From Mucilaginibacter sp. (GTDB lineage: Bacteria > Bacteroidota > Bacteroidia > Sphingobacteriales > Sphingobacteriaceae), in the NCBI RefSeq assembly GCF_028287845.1, contig NZ_JAQBOW010000163.1, forward strand, positions 56,105 to 120,104: a DNA stretch of 64,000 nt, read 5' to 3'. The notes under the pieces are model-generated. The model was not told the DNA's origin. It made no database searches and saw only the letters and a program-made list of their open reading frames with translations. This document shows, in pieces, positions 26,105 to 35,472 of the stretch. A program made the position numbers and the translations under genes. How positions within the stretch are numbered: position 1 is the first letter of the stretch; every line of letters starts with the position of its first letter.

Positions 26105-26773
26105 ATGAAAAGGACAAATCAATTCATTAATTTAGTGAATAAAGTATTATTTATATCACTTGTGCTGGGGCTAAAAACTGCATCTGCACAAAATGATTGG
26201 AAACTGAGCACCGAAAAAGATGGCATAAAGGTCTATACCAGTATAATGCCAGATTCAAAAATAAAAGCCATCAAAGTGCAGCGCGACTTAAATGCAACAT
26301 CATCCCAGCTGGTTGCGCTGCTTATGGATATTAATACCGCCCCTAATTGGGTGTACCACGTTAAGTCGGCTAAACTGATTAAACAGGTATCCCCTGCCGA
26401 ACTTTATTATTATTCGGAAGTTAGCTTGCCCTGGCCTACCCAGAACCGCGACTTTGTGGCCCATTTAATAGTTAGCCAGGATCCGGATACGAAAGTAGTG
26501 ACTATTGATGGCCCGGCTGTGCCTGGTTTTGTTCCTCTAAAAAAAGGTATTGTAAGGATCGACAATTCTGTCGGCAAATGGATTATCACCCCCATAGGAC
26601 CAGATCAACTGCACGTTGAATATTCAATACATGTAGATCCGGGTGGTTCCCTTCCTGCCTGGCTGGTGAACCTTTTTGCTACAGATGCTCCGTTGCAGAT
26701 TTTCAGAAACCTGAAAACACAATTGCAAAAGCAGGCTTATAAAAACACCTCGCTTGCATTTGTGGCAAATTAA
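26105..26773 (+). CDS. START-domain lipid-binding protein, exported
   Basis: This 222-residue protein has a signal peptide (LFISLVLGLKTASAQ) and then a START/SRPBCC-type domain: WKLSTEKDGIKVYTSIMPDS, VKSAKLIKQ, LPWPTQNRDFVAHL and VEYSIHVDPGGSLPAWLVNLFA are all typical of this fold. The fold encloses a hydrophobic ligand such as a lipid, and export implies work in the periplasm. It has its own promoter with a 37-bp operator shared with the DUF5686 gene, so both are probably controlled by the MarR protein encoded at 30036. The ligand is unknown. Confidence 0.88.
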   Translation: MKRTNQFINLVNKVLFISLVLGLKTASAQNDWKLSTEKDGIKVYTSIMPDSKIKAIKVQRDLNATSSQLVALLMDINTAPNWVYHVKSAKLIKQVSPAELYYYSEVSLPWPTQNRDFVAHLIVSQDPDTKVVTIDGPAVPGFVPLKKGIVRIDNSVGKWIITPIGPDQLHVEYSIHVDPGGSLPAWLVNLFATDAPLQIFRNLKTQLQKQAYKNTSLAFVAN

Positions 26774-26920
26774 CAGAATTCATAGTGTCGCGCTATAGTG
26801 CTATTAAAACTTCTCCGGCATTAGTCTTTGTTTAGAAAACAGGGGTTAGTTTAGCACTTTTATCATCCTTATGTCTGTTGTATCACAGCAGCGTCAAAAA
26901 ACAATCAAAAGCAAATTTTA

Positions 26921-26962
26921 GTAAACTTAGTTGACTAAAATAGTCAACTAAGTTTACCTTTG
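26921..26962 (+). promoter_or_regulatory. 37-bp palindromic MarR-type operator and promoter, copy 2
   Basis: Arms 26921-26937 and 26941-26957 are identical in sequence to those of copy 1, with an AAA spacer. They overlap a TACCTTTG -7 element at 26955-26962. The next ATG is at 26981. Confidence 0.85.
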
Positions 26963-26980
26963 TACTGTTAATTAAGTAGT

Positions 26981-29926
26981 ATGAAAACGCAATGTATCAA
27001 TCTCAGCCAAACATTTTTAGAGAAGATTTCTAATTTGATGGTTACCGGTGTAAAGAGCTTTACTATGAATGGGCTTTTTTCAGTACCTAAATTCTCAACC
27101 GATAAAGTAGGTTACTATCTGCTTCCGTTAGTTAAGCAACTTTTTAGGGACAACTTTATGGGTTCGGATATGGAAATGGGGATGCTGCTGATATTTCTGA
27201 AAGGGTATTTTACAGCTACTGCTGAAACCATCAGAAATAATGCGGTAACCGACCTGTTCAAAAAAATGAGAGTAAGTACAGACCCGATTGCAGTATTAGA
27301 TACTAAGAGAATTACGATTATCAACAAGCTGCCTGAAACCACAATTACAAACTTAAATGTCATGAAAACAAACCATACTTATAACCTAATTAAAAGCTCG
27401 CTTACGCTATTGCTGGTCTTATTATCCAGCATGCTGATGGCACAGCAAACAATCATAAAAGGAGTAATTACCGATATGCGTACCCACGAGACGATGCCGG
27501 GTGTAAGTGTTTCTTTTGATGGCACTACTATCGGAAGCAGCACTGATATGCAGGGAAATTACAGGCTGAGCAGCGACGGAAGCTATAAGCGAATTAAAAT
27601 ATCCTCTATCGGTTATAAAACAATCTATAAAGATATTGCTCCAGGCACCGTACAAGCTATCAATATCACTTTGAACGAAGACCGAACAACATTGAATGAG
27701 GTGGTAATAAAAAGTGGAAAAAAAACCAGATATACCAATAAAAACAACCCTGCTGTTGAACTGATACGTAAGGTGATCGCCCACAAAGATCAAAATAGGA
27801 TTGAAAACTACAATTACGCCGAATATCAGCAATATGAACGAATGATGTTCTCGCTGAGCGACCTGTCAGAAAAATTTAAAAGCAAGAAAATATTTAAAAA
27901 CTATCAATTCTTATTTACAGAACAGGATTCTGCTGCCATTGGCGGTAAAAACCTGCTGCCGGTGTACATGGAGGAAAAGCTCTCTGACAACTATTTCCGC
28001 AAGTCGCCGTATGCTAAAAAACAAGTAATAGAGGCCAATAAGCAGGTGAAATACGATGAAAACTTTGTAGATAACGAAGGATTGAAAGCTTACTTCAATC
28101 GCATGTATATGGATATTGAGATCTACGATAATAATATTCCGTTACTGGGTAACCAGTTGCTGAGTCCGATTGCCGATGGGGCACCGTCATTCTACAAATT
28201 CTTTATTACGGATACCATCAAAGATGTGAGTCCGCAATTGATCGAGCTGAGTTTTACCCCGCGCAATACTACAAATATGCTGTTTGAGGGTAAGATATAT
28301 ATTACTATGGATGGCAATTATGCCGTGCAAAAGGCAATATTATCGGTAAATAAAAACATTAACCTGAACTTTGTACGCCAGATGCAAACCACCCTGGCCT
28401 TTGAAAAAACCGAAGGCGGACGGTACCGGTTGAGCCAGAGTGATTTGAAGATGGACTTTGGCCTGAGCAAAAATAAAGGCGGCGGCGTTTATGGCGAACG
28501 TGTGGTGATTATTAACAACTTTGCAGTTAACAAACCACGTCCCCAAGAAGCTTATTCAGGTCCGGCACAGATGATCGCCTATAACGCAGCCGAAAAAGGG
28601 GATGAGTTCTGGAAAGCTAATCGTCCTGATACACTAAAACCAGGACAGGCAAACATATATAAGAATATTGATAGCCTGCAAACCATCCCTTCCTTTAAAC
28701 GGACAATGAAACTGGTTACGCTTTTTGTTGCAGGGTATGATAATTTAGGCCCTTTTGAAGTGGGGCCGGTAAATACCTTTTACAATTTTAACCCAGTGGA
28801 AGGTTTTAGGTTGAGGCTAGGCGGGCGTACAACCACTGAACTTAGCAAACGCTATTACTTTGAAACCTATGGTGCTTATGGCTTTAAAGATGAAAAGTTT
28901 AAATATTTTTTTAGTGGCACCTATTCGCTGAACGATAAATCAATCTATTCTTTTCCCCAGGAGTATTTAAGAGCCAGCGTACAGCGCGACACCAAAATAC
29001 CGGGACAGGAACTTCAGTTTGTTCAAGAGGATAACTTCCTGCTCTCATTTAAGCGCGGTGACCATGGCATTTATACTTATAATGATATCTTCAGGCTGGA
29101 TTATGTACATGAGTATCTGAGCCATTTCTCCTACAAGTTTGAACTGAAAAGCTGGAACCAGTCTCCAACAGGCGAATTGTATTTCCAGAACAATGTTGCG
29201 GGCCAGCCAAATATTATAAATGATTTGCAAACCACAGAATTATCGATGGAACTACGGTATGCGCCTCATGAAAAGTTTTACCAGGGGAAATTATATCGTA
29301 CACCTATTCCTGACAAGTATCCCGTTTATACCTTGCGTTACCAGGAAGGTATAAATGGATTTCTTAATGGTGGGTACAATTATCAGAGTGTTACAGGTAA
29401 CATTACCAAGCGCTTTTACCTTTCTCAACTGGGTTTCGCAGATGTTGCGGCAGAGGGGGGGTACATCTTTAATAAGCTGCCTTATCCCTTGCTGGATATT
29501 CATCATGCTAACCAGAGTTATGCATTGCAATTACAGTCATATAACATGATGAACTACCTGGAATTTGTTAGCGACCATTATGCCAGCATCAATATTGATC
29601 AGCATTTTAACGGGTTCTTCTTTAACAGGGTGCCCTTGTTGCGCGAGCTAAAGCTAAGGGAAGTAGTTTCGTTTAAATCATTATGGGGTGGTTTAAGGCA
29701 AGAAAATAACCCCGCCAATGACCCATCCTTATTACAGTTTCCTGTAAACGGCGACGGGAAACCTATTACTTATATGCTTAACAACGGCCCTTATATGGAA
29801 GCCAGCGCAGGTATTGAAAATATCTTTAAGGTATTGCGTTTAGATCTGGTTAGAAGACTAACTTACCTTGATCATCCGGACGCGCCAAAATGGGGTGTTA
29901 GGGTATTTGTTAAATTGCAGTTCTAA
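26981..29926 (+). CDS. DUF5686 / carboxypeptidase-like regulatory domain outer-membrane protein with unusual N-terminal extension
   Basis: The frame encodes 981 residues. From residue 128 it is a standard DUF5686 protein: signal peptide (LIKSSLTLLLVLLSSMLMAQ), a carboxypeptidase-regulatory-like beta domain (GVITDMRTHETMPGVSVSF), then a long region with a beta-barrel-like end (KWGVRVFVKLQF). Residues 1-127 precede this without a stop and look cytoplasmic and unfamiliar (FMGSDMEMGMLLIFLKGYF). The promoter and operator lie only 19 bp before the ATG at 26981, so the extension is probably transcribed and may be translated. The usual start would be the ATG at 27362. Function of DUF5686 proteins is unknown; outer-membrane location is likely. 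Confidence 0.8.
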   Translation: MKTQCINLSQTFLEKISNLMVTGVKSFTMNGLFSVPKFSTDKVGYYLLPLVKQLFRDNFMGSDMEMGMLLIFLKGYFTATAETIRNNAVTDLFKKMRVSTDPIAVLDTKRITIINKLPETTITNLNVMKTNHTYNLIKSSLTLLLVLLSSMLMAQQTIIKGVITDMRTHETMPGVSVSFDGTTIGSSTDMQGNYRLSSDGSYKRIKISSIGYKTIYKDIAPGTVQAINITLNEDRTTLNEVVIKSGKKTRYTNKNNPAVELIRKVIAHKDQNRIENYNYAEYQQYERMMFSLSDLSEKFKSKKIFKNYQFLFTEQDSAAIGGKNLLPVYMEEKLSDNYFRKSPYAKKQVIEANKQVKYDENFVDNEGLKAYFNRMYMDIEIYDNNIPLLGNQLLSPIADGAPSFYKFFITDTIKDVSPQLIELSFTPRNTTNMLFEGKIYITMDGNYAVQKAILSVNKNINLNFVRQMQTTLAFEKTEGGRYRLSQSDLKMDFGLSKNKGGGVYGERVVIINNFAVNKPRPQEAYSGPAQMIAYNAAEKGDEFWKANRPDTLKPGQANIYKNIDSLQTIPSFKRTMKLVTLFVAGYDNLGPFEVGPVNTFYNFNPVEGFRLRLGGRTTTELSKRYYFETYGAYGFKDEKFKYFFSGTYSLNDKSIYSFPQEYLRASVQRDTKIPGQELQFVQEDNFLLSFKRGDHGIYTYNDIFRLDYVHEYLSHFSYKFELKSWNQSPTGELYFQNNVAGQPNIINDLQTTELSMELRYAPHEKFYQGKLYRTPIPDKYPVYTLRYQEGINGFLNGGYNYQSVTGNITKRFYLSQLGFADVAAEGGYIFNKLPYPLLDIHHANQSYALQLQSYNMMNYLEFVSDHYASINIDQHFNGFFFNRVPLLRELKLREVVSFKSLWGGLRQENNPANDPSLLQFPVNGDGKPITYMLNNGPYMEASAGIENIFKVLRLDLVRRLTYLDHPDAPKWGVRVFVKLQF

Positions 29927-29955
29927 TCACGCCGATATATAAGTTAATTGTAAAA

Positions 29956-29990
29956 AATAAAGTTAATTTGTAAACCAAATTGACTTTATT
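29956..29990. promoter_or_regulatory. Inverted repeat between DUF5686 and MarR genes
   Basis: AATAAAGTTAATTTG (29956-29970) pairs with CAAATTGACTTTATT (29976-29990) with one mismatch and a 5-nt spacer. It may be a terminator for the upstream gene or an operator for the MarR gene 46 bp downstream. It shares only the GTTnA core with the 37-bp palindromes. Confidence 0.45.
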
Positions 29991-30035
29991 CAGTCTGATA
30001 TCAATATCTATTGATTGAATATTAAAAATAAGATT

Positions 30036-30494
30036 ATGTTAAACGAGAATGCAAACAGGATGACCTGTAGATTGCTTTACCTTTTGAAACGATTGTCTGA
30101 TAGTTGGTATTGTAATGAGCTTTGTTATGAAAATATACAAGGATTTAATCATTCACATATACCGCTATTCATGAGTATCGGTACAAAGGGTATTTCAAAT
30201 AGTACACTGGCATCAAACTTAAGCATAACCAAACAGGCAGCCAGTAAAGTAATCAAGGAGCTGGAGGAGATTGGCCTGGTATGCAGCGAAAAGAGCAGCA
30301 CCGATGGCCGTTCGGCAATGTTGTATTTGACGGATAAGGGTACTAGCTTTTATGGGCATGTTAAAAGCCAAATGGAAGTTCTTGAAGAGGAGTACAAAAA
30401 GGTGGTTGGCGCAAAGAATTATGAAACCACTATTAATGTTATGTTAAAGCTTGTGGAATACCACGAACATTTGAACAAAACGGTAAAGGTTTAA
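30036..30494 (+). CDS. MarR-family transcriptional regulator
   Basis: This 152-residue protein has a winged-helix MarR fold. The recognition region is ASNLSITKQAASKVIKELEEIGLV (about 65-88), followed by the wing SEKSSTDGRSAMLYLTDKG, and long flanking helices for dimerisation. MarR dimers bind palindromes and release them on ligand binding. The gene lies next to two genes with an identical 37-bp palindrome over their promoters, the obvious candidate targets. I prefer the ATG at 30036; a TTG at 30015 would add seven residues. Autoregulation is possible through the inverted repeat at 29956-29990. Confidence 0.88.
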   Translation: MLNENANRMTCRLLYLLKRLSDSWYCNELCYENIQGFNHSHIPLFMSIGTKGISNSTLASNLSITKQAASKVIKELEEIGLVCSEKSSTDGRSAMLYLTDKGTSFYGHVKSQMEVLEEEYKKVVGAKNYETTINVMLKLVEYHEHLNKTVKV

Positions 30495-30578
30495 ATATTG
30501 CCGTTCACTCCGCATGCGACAATATTGTAACTTGGTCTGTCTAACTAATAATTAACAGATTTAATCTCTAAAAAAGGA

Positions 30579-32366
30579 TTATTTCGAAACTTTATAGATA
30601 ACAGATTGGTATGGTTTTAAAATTAATTCATGTTCATCATTTAGCCGGGGTTTATCCGGGTAATTGTTTATTTCCAAATCTAAATGGTCATATTTAAAGC
30701 TAACCGTAAGGATAGATACACGCGGTTTAAAATTTAAAACAACTAAATATCTATTACCGTTTAACTCGCGGGTGTAAGCATAAACATCTGGATTGTTTTC
30801 ATCGACCATATGATATGAACCATAAATAAGTGTCAAATTATTTTTTCTTAACCCAACCATTTTTTTAAAATAGTTTAACGTTGAGTTGCTATCTGCTTCT
30901 TCAGATTCAACATTAATATATTTATAATTAGGGTTTATCTTTAGCCAGGGAGTTCCTGTTGTAAACCCCGCATTTTCGCTTGTGTTCCATTGAAAAGGGG
31001 TTCGGCCATTATCTCTTGATGATATTTTCATATCTTCCATGAATCTTTTTAAGTCACCGCCTTTTTGCTTAACCTGCATATAATTTGTAAGTAGTTCGAT
31101 GTCATTATAATCATCAATTTTATCAAACTTTATGTTATTCATACCTAATTCGTCGCCAAAATAGTAATAGGGTGTAGCTCGCATACTTAAAATAAAAGTT
31201 GTAAGCATTTTAGACGACACTTCTCTAAACTCCGGCGTATCATTGCCCCAACGTGTAAGCATCCTTGGCTGGTCATGATTACCTAAATAAATGGTACCCC
31301 ATCCTTTAACTGAAAATGCACTGTCCCATTTTGAATAGATGTGTTTAAATTCAAGTAAATTATATCCATTAGGATCAACTCTTTTATAAACGTTAGGTAA
31401 ATAGCCTAATTCAACCCCTTCAAAATGATAAGCCATATTAAGTTCATGATTTGCAGGATCAACAAACTTTATTACTTTTTCTACAGATCCTTCAGCTTCT
31501 GCAACGGTAGCTACATCATATTTACTTAATACCTCTGTATTCATTTCTTTTATATAATCATGCAGGAATGGACCGTTTGCATAATAATGTGCCCAATTTC
31601 CATTATACTCCGGGGGTAGCAGCGGGAATTTTATGTCTTTAGATATAAAAGCTATTGCATCCATCCTAAATCCATCTATTCCCTTATCCAACCAAAATCG
31701 CATCATTTTGTAAATTTCCTGTCGTAATACCGGATTTTCCCAATTCAGATCAGGTTGTTGTGCTGCGAAATAATGTAAATAATAAGAGTTAGTTTCTTTA
31801 TTATACTTCCAGCCGTTGGCATTTTCATCAAAAAAACTAATCCGTTTAGGTGGTACACCATTTTCGGCAGGCCACCAGTGAAAGTAATTGTAATATTTAC
31901 TGCTACGTGATTTTCTGGCTTCCTTAAACCATTTATGATTACTGCTGCAATGGTTAACCACCAAGTCCATTATCACTTTTATTTTACGATCATGAAAACC
32001 CTTTAACATTTTATTAAAATCGTCCATGGTACCAAATTCGGTCATAATACTTTGGTAATCACTTATGTCATATCCATTATCATAGTTTGGTGAGGCGTAA
32101 ATTGGGTTTAGCCATACAGCATCAACGCCTAATTTTTTGATATAATCAAGTTTTGATATTATGCCTTTTATATCGCCTACGCCATCCCCATTACTATCCT
32201 TAAAACTTCGCGGATATATTTGGTAAAAAACAGCTTCTTTCCACCATTTTCTATCTGGGATAGATTGGTCATTTTGCATCATAACTTGAGAATCGGCTTG
32301 TTGTGTTTGCATAATAAAAAAAGTCAAAAGGATGATGTACTTGGGTACCTTCGTTAATATCTTCAT
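30579..32366 (-). CDS. Secreted GH13 alpha-glucosidase
   Basis: The 595-residue protein has a signal peptide (YIILLTFFIMQTQQADS) and the full GH13 catalytic barrel: DLVVNH (134-139), GFRMDAI with nucleophile D236, acid/base E290 in TVAEAE, and NHD365 in the last conserved region. The N-terminal WWKEAVFYQIYPRSF start and the GDGVGDIKGI calcium-type loop are typical of oligo-1,6-glucosidase or alpha-glucosidase enzymes. It should cleave alpha-glucosides outside the cytoplasm. It is divergent from the trehalase, with a LacI-type operator between them. Exact linkage specificity cannot be read from sequence; trehalose synthase activity is less likely because of export. Confidence 0.92.
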   Translation of the reverse strand: MKILTKVPKYIILLTFFIMQTQQADSQVMMQNDQSIPDRKWWKEAVFYQIYPRSFKDSNGDGVGDIKGIISKLDYIKKLGVDAVWLNPIYASPNYDNGYDISDYQSIMTEFGTMDDFNKMLKGFHDRKIKVIMDLVVNHCSSNHKWFKEARKSRSSKYYNYFHWWPAENGVPPKRISFFDENANGWKYNKETNSYYLHYFAAQQPDLNWENPVLRQEIYKMMRFWLDKGIDGFRMDAIAFISKDIKFPLLPPEYNGNWAHYYANGPFLHDYIKEMNTEVLSKYDVATVAEAEGSVEKVIKFVDPANHELNMAYHFEGVELGYLPNVYKRVDPNGYNLLEFKHIYSKWDSAFSVKGWGTIYLGNHDQPRMLTRWGNDTPEFREVSSKMLTTFILSMRATPYYYFGDELGMNNIKFDKIDDYNDIELLTNYMQVKQKGGDLKRFMEDMKISSRDNGRTPFQWNTSENAGFTTGTPWLKINPNYKYINVESEEADSNSTLNYFKKMVGLRKNNLTLIYGSYHMVDENNPDVYAYTRELNGNRYLVVLNFKPRVSILTVSFKYDHLDLEINNYPDKPRLNDEHELILKPYQSVIYKVSK

Positions 32367-32462
32367 GAAAATATAATTTGATGGTGTTTACGTCAATTAA
32401 TCATTGCTGCAAGTTAAATCTGTAGCGTAAACTTTGAAGGCAATTAAGGCTCACTATTGTAA

Positions 32463-32496
32463 CAAACGTTTGCGAAAAGCTTTGCGAAAAGCTTTG
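32463..32496. promoter_or_regulatory. LacI-type operator with duplicated half site
   Basis: The central CAAACGTTTGCG is followed by GAAAAGCTTTG, as in the perfect operator at 53582, and then CGAAAAGCTTTG is repeated once more. The left outer arm is degenerate. It sits between the divergent GH13 and trehalase genes. Confidence 0.75.
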
Positions 32497-32614
32497 TTGT
32501 TGAAATTTAAAACTATAAAAGCTGCAACATTGTAGTGATATTGATAAAGGCCATTAAAATAGTTTATATGGTTAAAAATCAATTAATATCGATACTAATC
32601 TTAGCAACAAAATC

Positions 32615-34171
32615 ATGAGGAAAAATCTAATTTGTATTTTACTTTTAATTTGTACAGCCGTTTGTTTTGGTCAGGTTACACCGCAAAAATTATATCCGGG
32701 TTTGTTTGAAGCCGTACAATCAGCTGCCCTATTTCCAGACAATAAAACTTTTGCGGATGCAGTGCCTAAGTCATCCCCATCTGTAATCATCAAGGCCTAT
32801 AATTATCAAAAGAATAGTACAGGTTTTGATTTAAAGCAGTTTGTTTTAGCAAATTTTCAAATCCCTGTTACAAACAACGGTGGCTTTAAAAGTGACATCA
32901 AGCAGGGAATAAGAAAACATATAGATACCCTGTGGCAAGTGTTACAACGCAAGCCTGATAAGGCTCTCCAATCCTCACTTATCCCGTTGCCTTATCCTTA
33001 TGTTGTTCCCGGCGGCCGTTTTAGGGAAGTATATTACTGGGATTCATATTTTACCATGCTTGGCCTGCAGCAGAGTCATAAAATAAAGGTTATTCAAAAT
33101 ATGATAAACAATTTTGCTTACTTAATTGATCATGTCGGGTTTATACCCAATGGCAACCGTACTTATTATTTAACTCGTTCACAACCCCCATTTTTTTCAT
33201 TAATGGTTACGTTATTGGCAAAGCAAAACGGTAATAAAGTTTACAGCCAATATCAACCCCAATTATTAAAAGAATATAATTACTGGATGTCGGGATCGGC
33301 CCATCTAAAAGTGGGAGATATTAACCGGATGGTAGTTTGCCTGGGAAATGATGAATTGTTAAACCGGTACTGGGACGCAGGTAACGAACCCCGGGAGGAG
33401 GCTTACAGTAAAGACATTGCAGCCGCAAAGGCAACCACACAGCAACATGCCGCATTTTACAAGAATCTGCGCTCGGCGGCCGCATCGGGGTGGGATTTTA
33501 GCAGCCGATGGTTCGACGCCGACAAACAATTATCGTCCATAAACACTACAGATATGGTTCCTGTAGATTTAAATTGCCTGCTTTATAACCTTGAACTTAC
33601 CATAGCACACAGTTACCATTTACAAGGTAACACTGCTTTATATGCGTATTATAGCAATAAAGCCTTAATTCGTAAAACTGCTATATTAAAGTATTGCTGG
33701 AATGAAAAAACCGGTTGGTTTGTTGATTACAACTGGAAATCCAAACAAATGTCGCCAGTACAAACTTTAGCGGGCGTTTACCCATTAGAATTTGGGATAG
33801 CTTCGCAGAGTCAGGCGCAAAAAGTAGCAGATGGGTTACAGAAAAACTTTTTAAAACCTGGTGGCCTTGTTACAACCTTGAATAAAACAGGGCAGCAGTG
33901 GGACGCGCCAAACGGCTGGGCCCCGTTACAATATATGGCTATTGATGGTCTTAGTAAATACAAAATAGATACGCTCGCTCAAGCTATTGCTAAAAGATGG
34001 ATACGTCTAAATCTGCGTGTATTTAATCAAACAGGAAAATTGCTTGAAAAATACAATGTTGAAGATATAAATTTAACTGCGGGTGGTGGCGAATATCCTT
34101 TGCAAGATGGGTTTGGTTGGACTAACGGCGTTTTATTGACGTTAATGAACAAATATAATATTGAAAATTAA
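32615..34171 (+). CDS. treA: Periplasmic trehalase (GH37)
   Basis: This 518-residue enzyme hydrolyses trehalose to two glucose molecules. Both family signatures are present: PGGRFREVYYWDSY (132-145) and QWDAPNGWAP (about 427-436). The catalytic Asp region is ASGWDFSSRW near residue 290. A signal peptide (ILLLICTAVCFGQ) places it in the periplasm. Length is normal for bacterial GH37. Trehalase is the most specific clue to the substrate of the whole locus; the operator at 32463 links it to the LacI regulator, and the gene ends at a strong hairpin shared with the convergent outer-membrane protein gene. Confidence 0.95.
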   Translation: MRKNLICILLLICTAVCFGQVTPQKLYPGLFEAVQSAALFPDNKTFADAVPKSSPSVIIKAYNYQKNSTGFDLKQFVLANFQIPVTNNGGFKSDIKQGIRKHIDTLWQVLQRKPDKALQSSLIPLPYPYVVPGGRFREVYYWDSYFTMLGLQQSHKIKVIQNMINNFAYLIDHVGFIPNGNRTYYLTRSQPPFFSLMVTLLAKQNGNKVYSQYQPQLLKEYNYWMSGSAHLKVGDINRMVVCLGNDELLNRYWDAGNEPREEAYSKDIAAAKATTQQHAAFYKNLRSAAASGWDFSSRWFDADKQLSSINTTDMVPVDLNCLLYNLELTIAHSYHLQGNTALYAYYSNKALIRKTAILKYCWNEKTGWFVDYNWKSKQMSPVQTLAGVYPLEFGIASQSQAQKVADGLQKNFLKPGGLVTTLNKTGQQWDAPNGWAPLQYMAIDGLSKYKIDTLAQAIAKRWIRLNLRVFNQTGKLLEKYNVEDINLTAGGGEYPLQDGFGWTNGVLLTLMNKYNIEN

Positions 34172-34200
34172 GTAGTTAATGTCTAGCATTATCCAATACC

Positions 34201-34242
34201 AAACGGTTTGTACAGCTTTTAATAGGGCCATACAAACCGTTT
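34201..34242. terminator. Bidirectional terminator-like hairpin after trehalase
   Basis: AAACGGTTTGTA (34201-34212) and TACAAACCGTTT (34231-34242) form a 12-bp perfect stem with an 18-nt loop, between convergent genes. Confidence 0.65.
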
Positions 34243-34282
34243 GATTTGAAATAGTATTTAGATATGTGTTGTATAATCAAAT

Positions 34283-35371
34283 CTAAAGTTTAAAACTAAC
34301 GCCAACGTTAATCACGTAGTCTGCAAAAGCGGCGTCGCCATGTGCATATACACCGGTTTGCTGTGTTTTTAAAATATCAGGTACACTTTGCGTACGATCA
34401 CGTATCAATGCCCATGGAGCAAACACATATACAGTAAATTTTTTAAATGCATAGGTAACACCTGGTTCTACAGACAATATATACCCAGGCCTTCTAAAGC
34501 CATTACTGCCACCAATAAGGTCGTGTACCGGCAAACATTCATCTCTTAAACCTGCAGAAAAAGTAAACTTATTTATGTTGGCACTGGCACCGGCACGCCA
34601 CATATATTGATCGGGTACGCTCATTACGTCGCTACCATTAGCAATTGTGCTGGCACTGGCCGTGCCTCCGCGCGCAGTAGAAACACCATTTACCTCGCGA
34701 GGGTTAGATAGGTAATAAAAATTGCCGTAAAGATTAAAAGTTGATGTTAAATGGTAAAAGGTATTTACTTCCAGAGTTATGCCGGTTCCGCCATCGCCTA
34801 ATTGTATAGATTGATCTACCGGACCCAATAAATTAGTGCCCCCGGGGCCGGTAGTTTTAAAATAATCTTGATAATTGTAAGCGCCGGTGGCAAATTTAAT
34901 GCCGAGCCCAGCTTGTATGTTAAAATTTTTCGTTTTGGCTGGATCAAGTAACCAGGCATAAGTAGTTATTCTAATATCGCCCAGACCAAAAGACGATGTA
35001 GATGCCCGGGTAATGCCCCCATGCTCATATAATGAAGAACGAGTGTTAGCCAGTATCGGAATATCAATACCAACCGCCCAACGGCTGTTAAATACACGGG
35101 TTAATGCCATGTCCTGGGTGTAGGCATGATTAATTACATTAGTGCCCAAAGCTATCCGTTGGGTTTGTTCCTGTCTGCCTATAAAGTGTTTGTATGAACG
35201 ATAATAGCGGTTGTTTGAATTGAATATCCAGCCGCCATGAGCGTTAGTGCTATCCGGATGATCTAACATAGAACAAACCCCACCAGTACTGCGTATAGCA
35301 ACACAGCCCTGTGAAAATACTTTAGCAGAAATTATGGTTGTTAGTATTATGATAAAAATTTGCTTTCTCAT
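34283..35371 (-). CDS. Putative outer-membrane beta-barrel protein (transporter-like)
   Basis: The protein begins with a clear signal peptide when read from the ATG at 35371 (MRKQIFIIILTTIISAKVFSQG); an ATG 15 codons upstream would bury that signal. The mature part has an amphipathic beta pattern (NIQAGLGIKFATGAYNYQDYF, WAVGIDIPILAN) and ends in VINVGVSFKL, fitting a small outer-membrane barrel of the type named transporter or phenol-degradation MetA-like. It is the last gene of the leftward GH65 operon. What it carries, if anything, is unknown. Confidence 0.65.
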   Translation of the reverse strand: MRKQIFIIILTTIISAKVFSQGCVAIRSTGGVCSMLDHPDSTNAHGGWIFNSNNRYYRSYKHFIGRQEQTQRIALGTNVINHAYTQDMALTRVFNSRWAVGIDIPILANTRSSLYEHGGITRASTSSFGLGDIRITTYAWLLDPAKTKNFNIQAGLGIKFATGAYNYQDYFKTTGPGGTNLLGPVDQSIQLGDGGTGITLEVNTFYHLTSTFNLYGNFYYLSNPREVNGVSTARGGTASASTIANGSDVMSVPDQYMWRAGASANINKFTFSAGLRDECLPVHDLIGGSNGFRRPGYILSVEPGVTYAFKKFTVYVFAPWALIRDRTQSVPDILKTQQTGVYAHGDAAFADYVINVGVSFKL

Positions 35372-35472
35372 TTTTGTTGTTTTAAAATTGAAGGTTATAA
35401 ACTGATTGTTTTGCACGTGTAAAAGTTATTTACCGGCATCTTTTTAATAATGTTACTGGAACATCAACCTCC

